The notes under the pieces are model-generated. The model was not told the origin of the DNA. It did not search any database and worked only from the letters and a program-made list of their open reading frames with translations. A stretch of 64,000 nt of DNA from Prochilodus magdalenae (Eukaryota; Chordata; Actinopteri; Characiformes; Prochilodontidae): positions 562,001 through 626,000 of the forward strand of contig JAMWET010001328.1 in the NCBI GenBank assembly GCA_024036415.1. The letters run 5' to 3'. This document shows positions 44,101 through 56,000 of this stretch, piece after piece. Each line of letters opens with the position of its first letter. Within the stretch, counting starts at the first letter, position 1. The translations under genes were made by a program, and so were the position numbers.

Positions 44101-47100
44101 CTTCTGCCAGGCAATCTACTTGCTCTGGATTCAGAGGCTCATGCTTGGTGGGTACTGTCATTTCACCTTCTGTCTTCTCTTCCTTGACTATGACTGTAGC
44201 CAGTTTTAAAGCAGTTTGATTAAGACAAGTTTGATCAGGACTGTCTCCACTGCCACTGTCTCCACTGTCACTGGAAGTTTCAACTCCTGAAGTTGAAGAC
44301 TGCTCCTCCTTTAGCCTGGGCTGGGGTTTATGTTCTTGCCATTTTGCTACTTTACATTCACGTGCCCAGTGTCCCTTCTTTCCACAACAGTGACACACAC
44401 TGTTTGATTTATTCTGGGAGTTCTGAGTGTTTCTCCGCTGTAATACAGTTCGCAATAGAGAAGAGATCGACCTTTTGACATGGGCATCTCTCTCATATGC
44501 TGTTAGGCATTCAGACAACTCAGAAAGTGTACTAGTTCGCCAAGCGGACTGCAAAAAAGGCAAAACTTTCCTCATGCTCTGAGTTAAACCATCAGCCCAC
44601 TGGACTACAGACACCAGAGAATTCAACACATCTGCCACAGAGTTAAACTCTGAACGTCCCCCATGGACCAGATATACCTCAGCAAACCTCTGTGTGTACT
44701 GTCTCACAGGTTCATTTTTCCCCTGATAACACTCGACGATTCGTTTCCAGCATAGAGTAGACCCTACACTTTTCTGGAGCACTGTGAGCAACCCCACATT
44801 ACAATCCTGCACTGCTCTTAGAGATTTCAGCTTCCCTAGCTGTTTCTCATAATATTCCTCCATAGTCTCAATCTCATCTGGCATGAGTATCTGTGAACAC
44901 ACAGAGATGACATCTAATGGATGGAGAGAGTACAGTTTGATTTTCCGTGTCATTAGTGTCAGGAAAGGACCAATCCCCATTTCCTTTGGATGCTTAAACT
45001 CTTTAGACATGCGGTCTATCTGTTCTGGGTTTAAGGTATTAGAAGGTTTAATTTCCCTCTTTCTGGATTTGACCAGTTTGGCCATAACTGGAGCAGCTTC
45101 CAACATTGTTGGATTGTATCCTCCCTCACCACTGCTGTGACTGGACCCTGAGCTAACAGACTGCTCTTCAGGTCTGTGGTGAAAATCTTTAGGACCTGGA
45201 TACAGTTTTTCCTTTCTTGCAGCTAACTCCTGAAAGTCCTTGTTCTCCCTTTCAAGTTTAGCTACCCTTTCCTGTAGTGCTTTACATGTGTTCTGAGCGC
45301 TAGTGGCTGCACGCTTATGATTGACACACTCCTGTATCAATCGTGCATTACTCTTAGCTTGTTCAGTCATTAACAGGCAATGCCACTGTCTGAACACCTG
45401 AACGCATCCTGCCAGATCTTTCTTTTTCATACACTTGGCTAAGATTACAAAGCACTGCTCCTGACTCCAGTCTGACTCTTCTGAAATGCTAAATTTCTTA
45501 CAGAGCTTAGCCTTTCTTTTAGAGCATAATTTATCTAACATGTTTGTTAGACCAGCCTCAAATGCTGCTCTGTCTACAAATGCTGTCGACATGTTAACAT
45601 TTGCAGCAGACATCTTTACACAGAAGATTAAGCACAATTAAAAGAAATACAAATAAACCCTAGAGAAACTTCTGTTAAATCCTGGGTCATATTCCTTTAA
45701 CTGGGTATCTCTAGTTCACCCTTGCATCTCTGTTAGACTGAGAAATTTCAGCATACCCGTAGGCAAGAGAAACATTCTGCTACTTGCATGTTCTGTACCA
45801 AGAAAACATACTTGGGAATCACAGTTTTGCAACAGATAAGGGAAACCTCCCTACGTCCTAATAATTGTCCTAATGGAACACAATTAGGGAATAAAACGTT
45901 GCAAAAAACCAGAACCTGGATTTTGAGACTAAAAGAAACTCAAATCCATCTAAATCCTAATGAAACACAATTAGGACCAACCATGTGCTAAGGTCAGGTA
46001 ATACCTGCCTCCCTCCTAGACTAGTACTAGGCAGATACAGACACACGACTGTTTGTAATTTTGATCTGGACAAACACTGTTTGCAGATCGCGAGGACTCA
46101 CTCACATTAGATTTTAATATGATCTCATGAGTACGCAATTTTGATCTGGAAAAACACAGTTCACAGATCACGAAGACTCACTCACATCGGATTTTAGTAT
46201 GATCTCATGATCTGTAGATGAGCAGGTCATTTGCAATGTAGACCTGGAAAGACACAGTTCACAGGTCGTTGTGATACTCACAATACAAGATTCAGTGAGT
46301 TCACCTAAATATACCGGTTTGTCCCTGGAAAGACACAGTTCACAGGGTGATGTGATACTCACTGACAATAAATGATCTAGTGAGTTCACCTAAAGCCTAG
46401 CTAGGACTTTTACAAGACAAAACAAACATAAACTGACTCTTTTCCTTTACTGGTGCTACGCTTTTGTTTCTTAAGTTCTTTTTCTCCGGATGTCTCACTC
46501 ACCGAACCAGCAGTTGAAGAGAGATGTTCCGGATCCTGTTCGTGACGCCAATTGTAGTTTCTTTAGTTGCTTGCCCAGAAGGATGGAGTCAGGAGACTGA
46601 AGGCTGGAGATGTTGGAGTAGTTTATTTCAAGGCGATCGCAGTTCACTCCTCTCTTGTCCTTAGCCAGGCCAGTTCAGTGCAGTCTGAACTCAACCCAAC
46701 TCAGTCCTGCTCAGTCGGACCTTAGTCCTACGCAGCACAACTCAGTCCACCAAGCCCAACTCAGTCTGAAGAGAGACCCTTCTCACACAGGTTTTATACA
46801 CTGTTTAACCACCCCCTAAAGATAACAAACAGAGGGTGTGATCTTATCTAGGACCAACAAATGGTCTCCAAGTGGTGTTTGACCTATGACCTGTAAAACC
46901 CCGAGAACAGCAATATCCCAGGGACTCCGTCCTGTCGTAAATACATACAGTTCTGTTCTGGTGATGTTAACCACATGGTAAATGTATAGACACTTGTATA
47001 CATACAAACTGATACAAAAAACACCACTGATCAGTACTGCAAACTATGTTTCCTAAAAAAAGGTTTTATCTCGTAATAGTAAAGCTCATCTTGTTACCTG

Positions 47101-47971
47101 ACCATGTTCATTTTGAGAGAAGTAGAACACTGACTTGTTTTAGAAACATGTTTCTACTTGCAATAGGTTAGGGACAATTTCAGTTTCGTGGCCTGGCATG
47201 TTCAGGCAACATCCTGCACTGCAGACCCAGGCTAACCTGTCTCAGCTTGTGGGACTCTAGGCACTGGATATGTCTGCTGCAAACCAGCTTGTCTGGTTAC
47301 TCTTAATTTGAAACGGCACTGTATTAAGGGTGTGCTGTGTGGTGCTATTAGATTACCTCTTTCCAAGAATAGACTACTGATCTTTATTCCAAGGGCTTTA
47401 TACAATTTACAACATATTCAGCCATATGGAGGAGGTTCAATCAGGAGGGGAAGTTTGAGACCTGGAATATGTTGTACTTGAGTGTTCTGATTCTCGTCTT
47501 TTCCTTAAATATTATTATGATTGAACTTAATGTTAGGTTAATGTTCCTATGCTTCTGTTTGCAGGAGAGGAGAAGAGAGTTTGAGACCAACCTTGAGAAA
47601 GCTGGTCTGGAGCTGGAGACCGAGGATAAATCGGTGAGGATATGGCGTAAAATGCCTTTTAAGTGTCAGCGGGCCTCATTCACTAAGAGTTAGAAGAACA
47701 AATATCTTCTTAAAACACGCTTCTGACATATATCAGTGTCGTCTTCTTTAGGAAGTAAGAACAGAAGCTGTGCACAGCCAAGAGCACAAAGGTGCGAACA
47801 ATACAGTGGTTTAAAGCACGTCATTATCCATCATTTTGCATACTTGATGGTACTTCTGAGCTCAAATGCCCAAAATTGCAAAAATTATGTATATATATAT
47901 ATATATAATGTGTATGTATGTATGTATGTATGTAGGAGACTATTGTCATTCGCATCACATGTACATACATA

Positions 47972-48035
<64 letters not shown>

Positions 48036-48042
48036 TATATAC

Positions 48043-48116
<74 letters not shown>

Positions 48117-49992
48117 TTATGTATATATATTTATGTATATATGCGTGTGTATGTATGTATGTATGTATGTATGTATGTATATATATAATATGAGAGAAAG
48201 AGATTTCTTTATTTTCTATATTCTTATTTTTCTTACCCACAACTGCATACTACCTACAGTGCTTTTGAACTCCAGACTTTATCACTGTTTCATGTATGTT
48301 CATGATATCAGTGAGTCTAAATCTTTACATTTAGCCAGTGAACTGAAAAGCTTGCCAACAAATCAGAAGCACTCAGGCATGTTTCTGCAAATACAAAACG
48401 GAAAACAGAGATAATGTCAGTAAGGTAATTAAAAAAGCAGCCCTGAACCGGAGATTGTAATATTTTTGGTGTGTACAGTATATTTATTGGTATATGATGG
48501 ATTGTTACCTGTCATTTATGGGACCATCTAAAAAAAGTGCATGACGTGGATGTTTGTTTTATTTATGCCTCATTACCCATGCAGCTGCTTGACTAATAGA
48601 AGGTGAATCACATCAAGCCAGTTTCAAGAGTCAGGAAATAAATGTTTGATCATTTTGGACCTTTATTTCATGAGAAGTCAAGTAGACGAAGGCAACAATG
48701 AATAAACTACCGGACTACCAGATTAAAGAACTCTTTCTTTCCCACAGCCATCAGACTCTTAAACAGTTGAGCTGATGTCTCTCCTCATAGACATCACTGT
48801 ATTTATAAAAATTGCACTAACTCATATCATTCTGCACATGAATAGTTGCACTACTGTACTTGACTGTTTGTGTCTGCATACAGCTGCACACATCGTTTTG
48901 CACATGTAACTGTTCTTGTATGGTTATATTTCAGCTCATTTTGCACAAACACCACTTTACTACAGACTGTTACAATGTAACTAATGTAGCACATACCTGC
49001 ACAATGTATATAGCCTGTATAATTCTAAATTGTTTACATTTTATATTTTATATTTTATTTATATATTCTCTGCATGCTTAATTTTTGATCCTTGTTATCT
49101 GTCTATTTATATTTATACTTTTTATTCTATGACATCCAGTGTGGGCAGCAAAGTAAGAATTTCATTGTACAGGGAAACTAGTTTCCTTACTGTGCATATG
49201 ACAATAAAGCTTTGAATCTTGAATCTTGAATCTAAACATCCAATCCAAAGCCCACATTACTGTCTAATGTCGTAGAAAAGCGTGCTAATATTTTTGGTTT
49301 TGGGTGGAGGAAATTGTTGATAAGGCCCTTGACTTCATTTCTCATCCATGTCCATGCATTTGCTTCCTGAAGGAATCGGATGACCGGAAGACGTACTATT
49401 TAAAGATCCATGCACCCTGGGAGGTGCTGGCCACCTACGCAGATGTGCTGAAGATCAAGGTACCATTCAAGCTCAGCGACATCCCCAAAGGCCGGGATGC
49501 CCCACTGCAATGGCTCACGCGACCCTTCCGTCTGGCTCCGGAAATCATGAAGCCTGACCCTGATTACTTCACTGCGCCTTTCGACAAGAGCAAGGCTGAC
49601 TTCTTCCTCATTAAAGACAAGGAAACCTTCTTCCCCCCATCGACCCGCAACAGGATTGTAAGTCCCAGTGTACATTCCTGAATTGTTATTGCATGGTGCA
49701 GTTATTAGCAAATTTGATGTACAGAATTTGGGTTTTGGTTTTGTAGTCTGATGTAAACTAGAGTTTAACATGTAGCCAATATATCAAGTTCTGCCAAATA
49801 ACAACATGAACTACTGTACACAGTTTTGAGTTTTAACCCTGTCTGGGGGCAACAGTATTTTGTACAATCCCACCAAAACGATGTTACAGACATCTTAGAT
49901 CTTCGATTCAATTTTTTCTTTGATGACTTATTGTGATTTTATATATATATATATATATATATTAGATATATATATATATATATATAGATATA

Positions 49993-50058
<66 letters not shown>

Positions 50059-53000
50059 ATTGAAAACTTTCTCAGTACATTTAAAAACGTGTGGTGCTGT
50101 GTAGCAGTTTTGTTTTCTGTGTCACAATTTAGCATTGACTTCAGCTCACTGGACAAAAAATTAGTCAGCTACGATTGAAGCGTACCTCCTATCATCAATA
50201 ACAGCAGTGATTTGGCATAAACCACACACCCTGGATGTAGGCCATATCAAAGATCAGCCACTCTTTAATAAAAGAATTGCACAGTTGGTCCAGATTTGGT
50301 GGGTGCCTTCCATGGGACAATCCTGAGGAGAATTTTCTGTATTGACAACAGGGACAGGACGCAGCAGGAGCCTGTGCTGCCAAACCAACATCAGCTAGCT
50401 CTCGTTAAGGGCAGCGTGAGTTCCTAGCCGGAGAGGGAGAGAGAGAACTTGTCACTCGTCATCTCATTGCCACTGCTTTTGATGTGCTTAAATGTTAGCA
50501 CCAAAAGCTAGTGTTATCTTTGGAACAAGACCTAGGACTTTGTGACCTTAGGGGAACTTTAACAAATATCTTCATCAGTAAAGTATTTCATGTAAGAAGG
50601 AGAGAGAAAAACTAAAGTTGGCTTCTGAATGCATATTGAGATAATAATTTCTCCAGGAAAACTAGTTATGAGAAACTTGATTATGTAGTCTGAGACTGAC
50701 ATCACTACTACTGATGGCTGGAATGTGAAATTGCTTGGTGAAAGTTCTCAGGCTGGTCAAATATTGGTGTCATTTTTGGTTTGCATTGCCATTTCAGGTG
50801 CATTACATCCTGACTCACTGTCCATACCATAAGGAAACCCATAAAGACAGGGACAAGACTGGAATTAAAAGACTGCTGAACAATGGCACCTACACCTCTG
50901 CCTACCCTCTTCATGATGTAAGAGCTGCCTTTATTGAGGCAAATTCTGCCTTTTCTTTTCTTTCTTTCTTTCTTTTTTTTTTTTTCCATTTGTCTTCTCA
51001 CTAAATGATCTCTAATTCCTTTTTGCTCTGCAGTGTCGCTACTGGAAGAAAGCCAAAGAGACACAGTGTGAAAGCGAGAGGTATCAGCTCTATAAGCACT
51101 GGGCTAGCTTTCTCTGCTTCTACAAGGAGCAACCTCTCAACCTTATCAGGTGGGAAAGTGGTTTAACGGTCTCGGTTAACTCTCATTTATCTGCAGTTGT
51201 AAACATGTGAGTAGTGCTTAGTTAGACTCGTATTTTTTCTGTACATCTTTGAGACTCCCATTAACTCCATGTGTCAGTTTGGAAAGACTCTTGGTAGCCC
51301 ATATAACAAACACTATGTGTAAGTAGAATAACTTTTTATTTTGAAGCAACTAAATCACTACAGCCAGCTGCACAAGTTATGAAGTTAATGCGCAGCAGTG
51401 TGGGTGGGAATGTCAAGGCACCTTAAAAGAACTGATCTAATGAAACTGATATACTATAATAATATAATAAACTATAATAGTATATTAAATATCATGATGC
51501 TGAATATGCCAGCAGCTTTTAAAAAAAGTGTTTTTTTCTCTCGTTTTGAAAATTGTTACTGCAGACATGCGCATATATGGCTGTTTCTTCTTTTTAAATG
51601 ATGCACACATAAAGGTCATGTGCTCAAACAGCTAGAGGCTGCTACATGCTTTCTGCTTGAGTAAATGATTGACTATGAGCTATGTGCACATGCTTTATGA
51701 CGTATAAAGTATTTTTTTTAGTTTTTTTTTTACTTTTTACTGGAGTCCCTCAAATTTAGTTAGAGATGTGTTTTGTTAGAATGTTTGAACCAGTGGCAAT
51801 ATTAAGTTGTACTGTTTTTGTTTGTTTACTACTGATACTTGATGGCGTAGTAGTTCAGCAAACATTTAAATTTAAAGCCAGAATCTGAATAATACTGGTA
51901 ATTATGCTGGTTAGCATTTCCAGAGCTCATTGTTAAACAAAGCCACGTTTTTATGAACATGTTCTTTATGGTTTTGTGAGATCTGCAACTTTTTCAATCA
52001 ACTAATTTGTGAATGCAACATGATGTTGTAAACAAAAGTTTGGGCGCCCTAGGCAAATTACTTGCCGACTCTCTAAATGCTGACTATGAAAATAAGTTAA
52101 CAGATCTTCTACAGAGAACACACCTCTGCATGGTTTAATGCACAATTACTGTTTATTTTAATTAACATACGGGGAAATAAAACTATGTGGTCTGTGCAAA
52201 AGTTATGGCATTTTTGCATTCAAACGTAGAAATAAACACTAATAAAGCACTCGAAATGTTCTCTTTAGAAAATCACAAACTGTTATTTGACAAGGGGGAG
52301 TGGATTTTTGCATACCTTTTGCATACCATGGTATGTGCATCAGTGAGATCCTGCATTTTCTTTCCTCCTGGAAGCTGGGATGTTCTAAATATGCACTGCA
52401 GTGTATATATATTTTTATGAAAAGGAAAACTTGGAGTAAATATAAATCTAATTGATATTTTGTGAAGTCATTCAAAAGTAAATGTTGAAATGTTGAGAAT
52501 CTGACTATTTTTAGAACTAAATAGAACTACAGTAGCAGTCAAAAGTTGGTTCTTAAAGACTCTACAGGCTTAACAGTTCCAACTAATGAGCGGTCTGAAA
52601 AAGAATATGTATACATGATATGTTTATGTATCACAATATTATATTTTTGCCATATCGCCTCCTATAATATATATTTTGTTGTGTATACATATTCAATAGT
52701 ATTGGTCCAAAACTGCTTAGAAACAAATCTTATATGAACTTCCACTGAAGGTTAAGGAAAATTGTTTTATCCTCCCATGAAGTCCCATTTTGAAGGTTTT
52801 TAAGGTGGACTGCATGAATCCACGGGGGCTTTTTATAGTTTGAGACCTTCACTTTTATTTGTAAAGCAGAACATTAAGCTAAAAAAATTAGGAAACCTTC
52901 TATTAAAACGTGTTAAAACTTTTAACGGGTGCTGTTTGTCTTGGTTATAAACGAGCTATTAAAGGCTACAACTGGGCACTTTGATTTCAAAGTGACATAA

Positions 53001-56000
53001 AGCTATTAATAGAGCTCCAACATCCCTAACAGGCAAATGACATTAACAGGAAAAGTTGCTCAAGACCACAAACGTACAGCCTTCAAAATGACCACACGTA
53101 CTGAATCGCCAGCCATGTAAATCGGTTTCAACCAAAACTGTGAGACATTGTAAGGGGTTACACATTGGGGAGCTGCTTGTTATCCCTGCAGTCCTATGTA
53201 GTTGAATGAAGACTAATGTTACCACAAGGCCAAATTAATAATAAAGTCATAATTAAGCTGTCTATTATAATGTGTAATGTGTCTAACTTTGAATGTGACT
53301 AGAGCACAACACATGATATGAACCTTAAAAAAAATCATGCCATTGAGCAGTCACTAGGGCTGCGGTACATCAAGTGTTGTCAGAGTGACGCTTCCTGTTA
53401 TGCCTTACACAGGAAGTACTATGGTGAGAAGATTGGCATCTACTTTGCTTGGCTGGGCTTCTACACAGAGATGCTGTTCTTTGCTGCTGTGATGGGCGTC
53501 ATCTGTTTTGTCTATGGGCTCCTCAGCTATGAGGATAACATCACTAGGTTAGCATCATCCTGTTTGTTTGTTTTTTTTTATTTTTTTTTTTAATATGCTG
53601 TGGGATATAAAAAGGTGTTTGTTCATCTGCATTCTACGTTCAGTGTATCCCGTTAATTGCCCTTTGTCCTGCGTCTAGAATGACATATGAAAAGATTTGT
53701 GTTGTTTTTGTCTGGTCAAATGAGATATTTATAAAAATAAAGTACAAGGTCTTTCTTTTCTCTTATCTGTGTGTCGTTCAGCAAGGAGATCTGTAACCCT
53801 GACATTGGTGGGAAGATTGTGATGTGTCCCCTGTGTGATAGGAAGTGCTCCTACTGGAAGCTCAACTCAACATGTCTTTCATCCTGGGTGAGTTAGCTCA
53901 TTTATAGCTCGGTCAACGCCTGGTCAGTGATTCACATTTAGGAGCCTGGCCTCTTTATATTATACAGTGAGGTGTAAAAGTCTGAGACCACGTTACAAAT
54001 TAAGGACTTTAACCTTTTAATAACCAGCAAAGATTGTTGAAAGTTGTAGACTACATCTTAGCTCAAGTACTGACATACATGTCAGGTGTTTTCATCCTAG
54101 GATCTTGTTGTTAAAGCAAAAGCAATTCTGAAATCCATGTTAAATTTTCTTTTAAGTGTATACTAGCTTGTGTCCAGCTCGTTGTATTAGCTTGGGGTTT
54201 GTGATGACCCATGACAAGGTCATGACAAGCCTCTTTATAGATACCATTTATTTGTCTTATTGAGGTGTCATATAATAAACTGTACATAAGACCCTGGCAT
54301 CATAGATCTGCTCCCCTTGTGGCTGCAGTGCCATATTTTCTTATCTGCATATTATCATCATTCTCCATCAGTGGAACTAGATGGGAAGGCTTCCTGCTAC
54401 AGTAGGTGGCAGGCCAAATACAACATCAGTGACTGCCAAAGACACAAACCCAGCTCCCTCTAGCCACACGGACCAGCCTTGTTTTAATTGACAGCGATGG
54501 TCAGTCTTGCCGTTTTGAACAGAGGTTTAATTCAGCGTGGCAGATCAGATGTTCTCTTTCATGCTGTTTTGTCTGCTTGTGTTTTCATGTTCTCTCTTTC
54601 CTTTCAGCAAGCCCATCTATTTGACAACGAAGGAACTGTGTTTTTCGCCATTTTCATGGGAATCTGGGGTGAGTTTACAACACTGAAAATTGGCTCAACA
54701 CTGCCACCTAATGGTGAACAAGCACCACAGCCGACTTGGATAGTAACCGGTGGTGTCAGTGACTTAGATAGTGATGTAGTCTGCAGTTGTGCTTCATAGG
54801 GCAGCTGTGTTGCATCATGGGTTTCACTAATCACACTCCCTCTCCTTGTCTTTCCTGCTGTGTCTGTGCTTGTCCTTTCCTTTGTGTTCTATTGCCGCCT
54901 TGCAGTGACTCTGTTTCTGGAATTCTGGAAGCGGAGGCAGGCAAGGCTGGAGTATGAATGGGATCTGGTGGATCTTGAGGAGGAGCAGCAGCAGCTTCAG
55001 ATCAGACCTGAGTTTGAACTGAAGTGCACCAACAAACGTCTCAACCGCATCACACAGGTGCCGCAGTATAGTGTTTGATAGCATACAGGTTGTAAGAATA
55101 TTTTGCGTGTATAGCTTCCGTTTTACTTTTTCCAAACTTTACGAACCCTTAGAAGTCACTGCTGATAATACCAAAAGCTTTAAGCAACATTAATTACTAC
55201 TCACTCATAGCTCACTGAGGCAAGACATGAAATGCAGATTCTAAACAGCATGTTCTTATGCAGAAGAAGAGATGATGAAGATGATGATGATGATGATGAT
55301 TTTAAGTCAGTGCTAAAGTGAATGGTAAATGTAATTCCTTGCTTCACTCACAATATGATGCACTGTGTAATAACATGATTACAACTAAATAATAGAATAT
55401 TGAAATTAATAACTTGACTTATCAGGGGTATCAGAATTCCACTGATTTGTAACAATGGCGAATAATTGAAATGAATCATTAAGATGTAAACAAAGTCATT
55501 TTGAGGAACCAGGGTTTGCAATGGTTCCAAAGCAAATATAGCCATTTGCTTTGCTTTCTGAAATGACCAATGAAGGTTCACATGTAATGATGATGTTTCT
55601 GGATATTGTTTTGCCTCAGCATCCTGCATGTAGCTGAGTTTGTTTGATGTTCAAGTTTATTTGTCATTTGCACATATTAGGACATTTCTGCATTGGAATG
55701 CTCATGGGGAGCCTCAGGTTATTACTTTATAGCCAGGGAGCATTAAGATACATACTAACTAGGGCAGCGGTATTGGTGAAGGGCTCACAGCTTGTTTAGG
55801 AACCTGTGGGTAAAACCGGTTCATTAGCCATTTTGTTCTAGCCTGGATACCTGATAGCAGAATGGTGAACAGGCTGTGTGCTGGGCGGCTACTGACCAAC
55901 CTGACCCTAAGGATTTTCCTCAGGCAGCGAGGCCTGGTGGATGTCCTGTAAGCTTTCCACTATGAATGGATTAAAAAAACAAAAAACGTAAACCACAGCC

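Larger units (their letters stand above)
40396..47024 (-). mobile_element. endogenous retrovirus, gag-only deletion derivative, antisense to ano5
   Basis: A 6.6-kb provirus read on the minus strand. Order: 5' LTR (46553-47024), primer-binding site, repeat-rich leader, gag (43649-45637), short putative env remnants, polypurine tract, 3' LTR (40396-40880). The LTRs differ at three of 472 aligned positions, so the insertion is young. No reverse transcriptase, protease or integrase reading is seen; only about 2.8 kb separates gag from the 3' LTR. It must therefore depend on another element for movement. No target duplication is visible because the outer 13 bp of the 5' LTR are missing. The genus is not determined. 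Confidence 0.92.
39585..47564 (+). other. ano5: ano5 intron 3 (8.0 kb)
   Basis: GTATGT donor to TTTGCAG acceptor. The endogenous retrovirus at 40396-47024 makes up most of it. Nothing is recognised in 39600-40115 or 47030-47560. Confidence 0.75.
47634..49372 (+). other. ano5: ano5 intron 4 (1.7 kb)
   Basis: Contains the compound CA/TA/TATG microsatellite and an L2 LINE 3' end. 48190-48690 has nothing recognised. Confidence 0.75.

Noticed and set aside
43649..45637. Gag as a domesticated host gene (Arc or PNMA type)
   Set aside because: It is inside a provirus with 99% identical LTRs, primer site and polypurine tract, so a recent insertion explains the open frame without host selection.
47736..48414. 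Long open frames on both strands (150-180 codons)
   Set aside because: They are read through (TA)n, (CA)n and (TATG)n repeats and give only Tyr-Ile or His-Thr runs.
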